A stretch of DNA of 6,803 bases from Candidatus Thiosymbion ectosymbiont of Robbea hypermnestra (lineage in GTDB: Bacteria; Pseudomonadota; Gammaproteobacteria; Chromatiales; Chromatiaceae). Position numbers and translations under genes: made by a program. Of the stretch, positions 1 through 4,665 are shown one piece after another. Location: NCBI GenBank assembly GCA_020443945.1, contig JAIZWN010000139.1, positions 1 through 6,803 of the forward strand, written 5' to 3'. The notes under the pieces are model-generated. The model searched no databases. It saw only the letters and a list, made by a program, of their open reading frames with translations, and was not told the origin of the DNA. Positions within the stretch are counted from its first letter, which is position 1; each line of letters opens with the position of its first letter.

Positions 1-34
1 CGCCCCTGGCGGGAGAGGGGTTGGGGAGAGGGGG
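1..34. repeat. G-rich REP-like extragenic repeat (partial, at window edge)
   Basis: The first 34 bases are a purine-rich run made of GGGAGAGGGG and GGGGAGAGGGGG blocks. CCCCT at 3-7 can pair with AGGGG at 16-20 around an 8-base loop. Dispersed extragenic repeats with the complementary CCCTCTCCC pattern are common in proteobacterial genomes. The left part is cut off by the window, so the full unit cannot be defined. Calling it a repeat rests on its resemblance to this known type; no second full copy occurs in the window. Confidence 0.4.
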
Positions 35-204
35 AATCAATGGCTTCACTTCGATACGGTTAAGGACTCCATACCAAGCAACATCAATGGGTTGGTTTTT
101 AGACAGCCTCTCAGCCGCGCAACGACCGGAGTTTTCCTGTGAAATCCCATCCCGCCATTTTTCAAGTACATAAGAGTTCTCTCCGCACAGGTTGGAAAGA
201 GGAA
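35..204 (+). other. bioH upstream region; AT-richer leader, purine-rich RBS tract at 194-204
   Basis: This stretch is clearly more AT-rich than the genes around it and should contain the bioH-bioC promoter. I could not find a -35/-10 pair close to the sigma-70 consensus with proper spacing, so no promoter is called. The 194-204 tract is a run of G and A containing AGAGGA (198-203), directly before ATG 205. It is the best ribosome-binding site here, though its spacing to the ATG is short. No BirA-type biotin operator was recognised. Confidence 0.4.
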
Positions 205-978
205 ATGAGTCTGTCCGTACTTCGCCAGGGCTCGGGGTCCGAGCTGGTCCTGCTCCACGGCTGGGGCATGAACGCGGCGGTCTGGGAGGTGTTGCCGGCT
301 GTGCTCACGGCCGCTTGGCGGCAATGGCGGCTCGAGTTGCCCGGTCACGGCGCCAGCCCCTTCGAGCCGCGTCATGACGGCCTGGAGTCCTGGACCGATG
401 CCTGTCTGGCGGCGGCCCCCGAGCGCGCGGTCTGGATCGGCTGGTCCCTGGGGGGACTGATTGCCCTGGAGGCGGCGCTGAAGGCGCCGGAGCGGGTCCG
501 GGCCCTGATCCTGTTGACCGCTACGCCCCGTTTCGTCCGCGCCCCGGACTGGCCGGCGGCCGTGGAGGTCGGAACGCTGGCGCAGTTCCATGCCGCCCTG
601 CTGGCCGATCCCGCGGGGACCCTGGATCGCTTCCTGGCCCTGCAGGTGCGGGGAAGCAAGTCGGCGCGGGACAACCTGCGCACCTTGCGCCGGGAGCTCG
701 CCCGGCGTCCGGCACCGCTTCCCGCCGCCCTGGCGCTGGGACTCGACCTGCTGCGAAATACGGATCTGCGGGAAGGAATCGGCGCCTTGGTCTGTCCCAC
801 GCTCTGGTTGTTCGGGGGGCGCGATACCCTGGTCCCGGCGGCGATGAGCGCGGACATTGCGCACCTGCTGCCGCGGGCCCATTGCCAAGTCATCGAGGGC
901 GCCGCCCACGCGCCTTTCCTGTCCCACCCCGAGGCCACCGGAACGGCCATCGCGCATTTCCTGCAGGAAATATGCTGA
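205..978 (+). CDS. bioH: Pimeloyl-[acyl-carrier protein] methyl ester esterase BioH
   Basis: Cytoplasmic alpha/beta hydrolase of biotin synthesis. BioH hydrolyses pimeloyl-ACP methyl ester to pimeloyl-ACP, ending the disguised elongation cycle that BioC starts. The protein has 257 residues; E. coli BioH has 256. The oxyanion-hole motif LLHGWGMNAAVW is at 16-27, the nucleophile elbow GWSLGG at 79-84 gives Ser81, GGRDTLVP gives Asp207, and GAAHAPFLSHP gives His235. This is nearly the same numbering as the E. coli triad (82/207/235). The cap-domain stretch FLALQ..G...AR is also conserved. ATG 205 was chosen because it follows a purine-rich RBS tract and gives the family length. An in-frame GTG at 139 would add 22 residues with no family counterpart. 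The gene overlaps bioC by 7 nt, so the two are co-transcribed and probably translationally coupled. The family is certain; only the start is open. Confidence 0.95.
   Translation: MSLSVLRQGSGSELVLLHGWGMNAAVWEVLPAVLTAAWRQWRLELPGHGASPFEPRHDGLESWTDACLAAAPERAVWIGWSLGGLIALEAALKAPERVRALILLTATPRFVRAPDWPAAVEVGTLAQFHAALLADPAGTLDRFLALQVRGSKSARDNLRTLRRELARRPAPLPAALALGLDLLRNTDLREGIGALVCPTLWLFGGRDTLVPAAMSADIAHLLPRAHCQVIEGAAHAPFLSHPEATGTAIAHFLQEIC
956..971. promoter_or_regulatory. 16-bp perfect palindrome covering the bioC ribosome-binding site
   Basis: ATTTCCTGCAGGAAAT is a perfect palindrome ending one base before the bioC ATG. It lies in the last codons of bioH and contains AGGA (965-968), the probable bioC Shine-Dalgarno sequence. 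In mRNA it could form a 6-bp stem with a TGCA loop that hides the RBS until ribosomes translating bioH open it. The palindrome is read directly from the sequence; the regulatory role is inference. It could also be a by-product of the codons used. Confidence 0.35.
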
Positions 979-1790
979 ACCCGGGGGCCATCGACAAGGA
1001 CGCCGCCCGCCGCTCCTTCGACCAGGCCGCGGCCGGCTACGACGAGGTAGCGGTGCTCCAGCGCGAGATGGCCGACCGGATGCTGGAGCGCCTCGACTAC
1101 ATCCGTCTGGAGCCGCGGCGGGTGCTGGACTTGGGGACCGGGACCGGCTACGCGATCCCGGAGCTGCAAAGGCGCTTCGGCCAAGCGCGCATCCTGGCCC
1201 TGGACTTTGCCCCGGCCATGCTCCGGCTGGCCCGTGAGCAGGGGGACCGGCGCGCGCCTCCCCTGTGCGTCTGCGCCGACGCCGAGGCCCTACCGCTGGC
1301 GGATGCCGGCCTGGACCTCATCTTCTCCAACGCCACCCTGCAATGGTGCAACGACCTCCCGCGGACCTTCGGCGAGTGCCTGCGGATACTGCGGCCCGGC
1401 GGCCTGCTGCTGTTCACCACCTTCGGGCCGGACACCCTGTGGGAGCTGCGGGACGCCTGGGCCGCCGTCGACGGGCACTCCCACGTCAGTCCCTTCCCGG
1501 ACATGCACGATGTGGGCGACGCCCTGGTGCGGGCCCGGTTCGCCGACCCCGTAATGGACGCCGAACGCCTGACCGTGACCTACGAGAAGGCGCGGGACCT
1601 GATGCGGGACCTCAAGATCCTGGGGGCCCACAACGCCACCAGCGCCCGCCCGCGTGGACTCACCAGCCGCTACCGCCTGGCGGCGATGGAGCGGGCCTAC
1701 GAGACCCACCGCCGGGACGGCCGTCTGCCGGCGAGCTACGAAATCCTCTACGGACTCGCCTGGGCCCCCGAGCAGCCTCCCGAGGCATGA
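972..1790 (+). CDS. bioC: Malonyl-[acyl-carrier protein] O-methyltransferase BioC
   Basis: SAM-dependent methyltransferase that methylates the free carboxyl of malonyl-ACP (or malonyl-CoA), so that fatty-acid synthesis can extend it into a pimeloyl chain for biotin. The protein has 272 residues. The N-terminal helix DKDAARRSFDQAAAGYDEVA (8-27) is typical of BioC. The class I methyltransferase motif I is VLDLGTGTG (51-59). An acidic residue of the SAM site is in LALDFAPAML (75-84), followed by ADAEALPLAD (102-111), FSNATLQWCNDL (118-129) and LRPGGLLLFTTFGPDTLWEL (140-159). The SNxxxQWC and FTTFGPDTLxEL stretches separate BioC from generic UbiE-like enzymes. ATG 972 overlaps the bioH stop in an ATGCTGA arrangement, with AGGA three bases upstream. 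The frame is open further upstream, but those starts lie deep inside bioH. The stop codon sits inside a strong stem-loop. No bioD, bioF, bioB or bioA follows. Confidence 0.95.
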   Translation: MLNPGAIDKDAARRSFDQAAAGYDEVAVLQREMADRMLERLDYIRLEPRRVLDLGTGTGYAIPELQRRFGQARILALDFAPAMLRLAREQGDRRAPPLCVCADAEALPLADAGLDLIFSNATLQWCNDLPRTFGECLRILRPGGLLLFTTFGPDTLWELRDAWAAVDGHSHVSPFPDMHDVGDALVRARFADPVMDAERLTVTYEKARDLMRDLKILGAHNATSARPRGLTSRYRLAAMERAYETHRRDGRLPASYEILYGLAWAPEQPPEA

Positions 1791-1799
1791 GGCTGCTCG
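1769..1799 (+). terminator. 11-bp stem-loop across the bioC stop codon (terminator-like, no U-tract)
   Basis: CGAGCAGCCTC (1769-1779) and GAGGCTGCTCG (1789-1799) are perfect inverse complements with a 9-base loop. The bioC stop TGA (1788-1790) spans the loop/stem boundary. The stem is GC-rich and very stable. The bases that follow are A-rich (ACGAAATATAAAAG), not a T run, so this is not a classic intrinsic terminator in the plus direction. It may stabilise the 3' end of the bioHC message, act with Rho, or slow termination of translation. The structure is certain on paper; its function is inferred. Confidence 0.5.
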
Positions 1800-1815
1800 A
1801 CGAAATATAAAAGCG

Positions 1816-2082
1816 ATGGCTCTTTATGGATTCCAGACTGGTAGAATATTTTGCGCACGGTTGTCGGGGCTGACGTCCGTGTATCTCTGGCAGGGTAAGG
1901 TGGCACGCGATACGGAGAGCCTCTTGCTCATCAAGACCACTGGCGCTCGCTTCGAGGCCCTGCGCGGGCGTTTGTGCGCGCTGCATCCTTACGAGCTGCC
2001 GGAGATTATCGCGATCCCCGTAACCCGGGGTCTGCCCGCCTATCTGGAGTGGGTACGCACATGTACCGCAAGCGACGCCTGA
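1816..2082 (+). pseudogene. cutA: N-terminally truncated CutA1 (divalent-cation tolerance protein) remnant
   Basis: From about 1851 the frame encodes clear CutA1 sequence: TSVYLWQGKVARDTESLLLIKTT, then HPYELPEIIAIPVT and GLPAYLEWV. CutA1 is a small trimeric protein of about 105-115 residues linked to copper/divalent metal tolerance. The first ATG in this frame after bioC (1816) would give 88 residues. The usual first strand and helix (the VLCTxPD...A..LA..LV stretch, about 30 residues) are missing and occur in no other frame, because the DNA upstream is bioC. The first dozen or so residues from ATG 1816 come from an AT-rich stretch and do not look like CutA. No good RBS precedes ATG 1816. The 3' end overlaps dsbD by 22 nt, the normal cutA-dsbD neighbourhood. 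Most likely a broken gene kept because it carries the dsbD RBS. An expressed short variant is less likely, since the core fold would lack its first strand. Confidence 0.8.
2046..2049 (+). promoter_or_regulatory. Ribosome-binding site for dsbD, inside the cutA remnant
   Basis: GGAG lies 11 bases before ATG 2061 and inside codons of the conserved CutA ending (YLEWV). It supports ATG 2061 as the dsbD start, and it explains why the 3' end of cutA would be kept after the 5' end was lost. Confidence 0.5.
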
Positions 2083-3974
2083 TCCCCCGATTGCCGTTCT
2101 GGTTTCTGCTGCTGCCGCTGCTGGTTGTCCCGGCGGTGGCGGGCACGGCGGCATTCGCCGATCTGGGGCGATTGTTGGGTTTCGGCAGGGAAGACAAGCT
2201 CCCGAGCGCACAGGAGGCCTTCCGTTTCACCGCCGAGGTGGTGGCCCCGGATCGTCTCCGGCTCCTCTGGAGGATCGCGGACGGGACCTATCTTTACCGG
2301 GAGAAGCTGCGCATCGATCTGGAGGATACCCCCCAGGTTACCCTCGGCCCTTATGAGCTGCCGGAGGCAAAGATCAGGCCCGAGATGGTGCGCCCGGACG
2401 GCACCATCGGCGCTGTCGCTATCTATCATCGCCGCATCGAGCTGGCGCTGCCCCTGCGGCGCGACACGCCGGAGCCGACCCGACTGAATCTGGTGGTGGA
2501 GTATCAGGGCTGCGCCGAACGCGGGATCTGCTATCCCCCGGTCACCCGGCGGCTCGGCCTGGACCTGCCCGCGGCGACCGGGGTCACGGGCGTCGCCCCG
2601 TCCCCGCCCCGAGCGACGGTTGCCGCGAGGCCCCCGGCGGAGAGCCGGGAGGCTCCCCCCGCACCGCTTTCCGAGTCCGACCGCATCGCGGCCCGGCTCG
2701 CCGACGGTAATCTGTGGGCGACCCTGGCCCTGTTCTTCGGCTTCGGCCTGCTGCTGGCCTTCACCCCCTGTATCTTTCCGATGATCCCCATCCTCTCGGG
2801 TCTCGTCGTCGGCCGGGGCGCGGCCATCACCACCGGCAAGGCGTTCGTCTTGTCCCTGGTCTATGTCCTCGCCATGGCCGCGACCTATGCCGCCGCCGGG
2901 GTCCTCGCGGGCCTGTTCGGCGCCAACCTGCAAGTCGCCTTCCAGAATCCCTGGGCCCTCGGTCTCTTCGCCCTGGTCTTCGTGGCCCTGGCCCTGTCCA
3001 TGTTCGGCTTCTACGAGCTCCAGCTGCCCTCCCGGCTGCAATCCAGGCTCACCGCCGTCGGCAACCGCCGGGAGGCCGGCACCCTGGTCGGGGCGGCCCT
3101 CATGGGCCTGCTCTCGGCCCTGATCGTCGGCCCCTGCGTCGCCCCGCCCCTGGCCGGGGCCCTGATCTTCATCGGCCAGACCGGCGACTGGCTGCTGGGC
3201 GGCGGCGCCCTGTTCGCCCTCGGCCTGGGCATGGGCGTCCCGCTGATTGCCGTCGGCACCTCGGCGGGCAAATTGCTGCCCAAGGCCGGACCCTGGATGG
3301 AGGCGGTGAAGGCGGTGTTCGGCGTGGCCCTGTTGGCGGTAGCCATTCTGCTGCTGGAGCGCATTCTGCCTCCCGCGGCCGCCATGGTCCTGTGGGGATT
3401 GCTGCTGATCTGCTCGGCCGTGTATCTGGGCGCCCTGCAGCGGCTGCCGCCCGCGGCGGGCGGTTGGCGCAAGCTCTGGCAAGGGCTGGGCCTCTTTTTG
3501 CTCACCTACGGCGTATTGATGCTGGTAGGCGTGGCCGCGGGCGGTAAGGACACCTGGCAACCCCTGCGCGGGCTCGGCCTGGGCGGGGGCGATGCCGTCG
3601 AGCAAGGGGCCGTCTTCAAACCCATCGCGTCGAGCGCGGAGCTGGATCGGGAGCTCGCCGCGGCCAGCGCCGCCGGCAGGCCGGTCCTGTTGGATTTTTA
3701 TGCGGACTGGTGCGTATCCTGCCAAGAGCTGGAGCGCTTTACCCTCTCCGATCCGGCGGTAGTCGCCGAGCTGAGGCGCTTCGTCTTACTGCGGGCGGAT
3801 GTCACCGCCAACGACGAACGCAGCCGGGCCCTGATGCAGGGGCGCTTCGATCTCCCCGGACCACCGGCTATTCTCTTCTTCGACCGCGAAGGCCGGGAGC
3901 TGCGCCACTATCGGGTGATCGGCTTCAAATCGGCGCGGGAGTTTCTCGACCACCTGCGGGGGCTAGAACTATGA
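2061..3974 (+). CDS. dsbD: Thiol:disulfide interchange protein DsbD
   Basis: Inner-membrane protein that moves electrons from cytoplasmic thioredoxin to periplasmic thiol proteins. It has 637 residues, longer than E. coli DsbD (about 565). A signal peptide (basic MYRKRR, hydrophobic core about 11-30, likely cut after AFA near 33) leads to the periplasmic alpha domain (about 45-175), with Cys151 and Cys157 in YQGCAERGICYPP. A Pro/Ala-rich linker (about 176-203) follows. The beta domain has eight predicted membrane segments (about 218-493), with Cys237 in FTPCIFPM and Cys359 in GPCVAPP; their 122-residue spacing is the same as in E. coli. The C-terminal thioredoxin-like gamma domain (about 515-637) has Cys551 and Cys554 in DWCVSC. 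All six redox cysteines are present, so the protein should be active. ATG 2061 gives a proper signal peptide and has GGAG 11 bases upstream. The gene overlaps the cutA remnant by 22 nt and the tlpA-like gene by 4 nt. Confidence 0.96.
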   Translation: MYRKRRLIPRLPFWFLLLPLLVVPAVAGTAAFADLGRLLGFGREDKLPSAQEAFRFTAEVVAPDRLRLLWRIADGTYLYREKLRIDLEDTPQVTLGPYELPEAKIRPEMVRPDGTIGAVAIYHRRIELALPLRRDTPEPTRLNLVVEYQGCAERGICYPPVTRRLGLDLPAATGVTGVAPSPPRATVAARPPAESREAPPAPLSESDRIAARLADGNLWATLALFFGFGLLLAFTPCIFPMIPILSGLVVGRGAAITTGKAFVLSLVYVLAMAATYAAAGVLAGLFGANLQVAFQNPWALGLFALVFVALALSMFGFYELQLPSRLQSRLTAVGNRREAGTLVGAALMGLLSALIVGPCVAPPLAGALIFIGQTGDWLLGGGALFALGLGMGVPLIAVGTSAGKLLPKAGPWMEAVKAVFGVALLAVAILLLERILPPAAAMVLWGLLLICSAVYLGALQRLPPAAGGWRKLWQGLGLFLLTYGVLMLVGVAAGGKDTWQPLRGLGLGGGDAVEQGAVFKPIASSAELDRELAAASAAGRPVLLDFYADWCVSCQELERFTLSDPAVVAELRRFVLLRADVTANDERSRALMQGRFDLPGPPAILFFDREGRELRHYRVIGFKSAREFLDHLRGLEL

Positions 3975-4546
3975 CCACCGCCAAGCTCGTACTCACCATG
4001 CTGCTTGCCGCCGCCCTCGGTGTCGGCGGGTTCCTGCTCTTCGATGCCTGGCGGCCGGATGCGACGCCGGAATATCGGGACCCCGCAATCGACCACCTCG
4101 AACAACTGCCGCCGCTTCGCCTGTCCACCCTCGACGGCCGGGACATCGACGTCGGCCGCTGGACCGGCAAGGTACTGGTGCTCAACTTCTGGGCCACCTG
4201 GTGCCCACCCTGCCTGCGGGAGCTGCCCTTGTTCGACGAGCTGCAACGCAGCCATGCCGAGGCCGGCCTGCAAGTTGTCGGGATTGCCGTCGATCAGAAA
4301 GAAGACGTGGAAGGCTTCCTGGCCGAGCGTCCGGTCGGCTTCCCGATCCTGCTCGGCGACACGGACGCCATCGAACTGTCCCGGCGGTTGGGCAACCGGC
4401 TGCAAGGGCTGCCCTTCACGGCGATCTTCGACGCCGACGGAAAACGGGTCTACGGACACACCGGCGAGGTGACCCGCGCCATCCTCGACGAACACCTGAC
4501 GCCTTTGCTGCCCCCTGCCCAGCGCAATCCAACGATCGAGCGGTAG
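3971..4546 (+). CDS. Membrane-anchored TlpA/ResA-family thiol-disulfide oxidoreductase
   Basis: A 191-residue protein with one N-terminal hydrophobic segment (about 4-24, probably an uncleaved anchor) and a periplasmic thioredoxin-fold domain. The AhpC/TSA-Redoxin-type entry PPLRLSTLDGRDIDVGRW is at 47-64. The active site WATWCPPC is at 74-81, with redox Cys78 and Cys81. The cis-proline is Pro148 in GLPFT, and a final strand reads FDADGKRVYGHTGEV (153-167). WCPPC with a TlpA-like layout suggests a reductase kept reduced by DsbD, serving cytochrome c maturation or another periplasmic disulfide target. The exact client cannot be told from sequence. The start ATG overlaps the dsbD stop as ATGA, which indicates translational coupling; the RBS is only a weak GGGGG at 3958-3962. 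ResA, CcmG/DsbE and TlpA are close relatives. I avoid a symbol because no cytochrome c maturation genes are nearby. Confidence 0.9.
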   Translation: MTTAKLVLTMLLAAALGVGGFLLFDAWRPDATPEYRDPAIDHLEQLPPLRLSTLDGRDIDVGRWTGKVLVLNFWATWCPPCLRELPLFDELQRSHAEAGLQVVGIAVDQKEDVEGFLAERPVGFPILLGDTDAIELSRRLGNRLQGLPFTAIFDADGKRVYGHTGEVTRAILDEHLTPLLPPAQRNPTIER

Positions 4547-4556
4547 CTCGAAATCG
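4533..4556 (+). repeat. Small stem-loop across the tlpA-like stop codon
   Basis: TCGAGC (4536-4541) pairs with GCTCGA (4546-4551) around a GGTA tetraloop. CGA (4533-4535) can extend the stem with TCG (4554-4556) past a two-base bulge. The stop TAG (4544-4546) lies in the loop and first stem base. No T-tract follows. It may slow or protect the 3' end of the message; chance is also possible for a stem this short. Confidence 0.3.
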
Positions 4557-4570
4557 GAAGGTTCCACTCC

Positions 4571-4617
4571 GCCGTCGTTCCGGCAATCCCGGCTGGAATG
4601 ATGGCCGGGATGACGGC
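4571..4617. terminator. Large hairpin between convergent genes; REP-like, possible bidirectional terminator
   Basis: Positions 4571-4584 pair with 4604-4617 as a 14-bp stem with two G-U wobbles (read on the plus strand). After one mismatch, three more pairs close an 11-base loop. It lies 24 bases after the tlpA-like stop and 49 bases before the end of the convergent helicase gene. The CGTCRTTCCGGC / GCCGGGATGACG arms resemble the CGTCATTCC-type extragenic palindromes common in proteobacteria. In this position it could end transcription from both sides or block 3' exonuclease. There is no T-tract on either side, so Rho-independent termination is not assured. Confidence 0.55.
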
Positions 4618-4665
4618 CGGGTGGTTCGGGGCGAGGTCACTCTTCGCCAGGCGCGGGGGTGCTTT

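Noticed and set aside
1..138. BirA biotin operator or a sigma-70 promoter before bioH
   Set aside because: No dyad resembling the BirA operator and no -35/-10 pair with acceptable match and spacing was found.
139..204. GTG 139 as the bioH start (22 more residues)
   Set aside because: The extra residues have no BioH counterpart; ATG 205 has a purine-rich RBS tract and gives 257 residues with the expected catalytic numbering.
46..957. Long minus-strand open frame opposite bioH (303 codons), and similar long frames opposite dsbD (2040-3725) and inside yoaA
   Set aside because: Arg/Gly/Gln/Pro-rich translations with no domain, typical of antisense frames in high-GC DNA. The opposite strands carry clear family proteins.
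882..971. Upstream in-frame starts for bioC
   Set aside because: They lie within the conserved C-terminus of bioH and give an Arg/Pro-rich extension not found in BioC.
1974..2060. Upstream start for dsbD at 1974
   Set aside because: It would put a polar 29-residue stretch before the signal peptide. ATG 2061 gives a normal signal peptide and has GGAG upstream.
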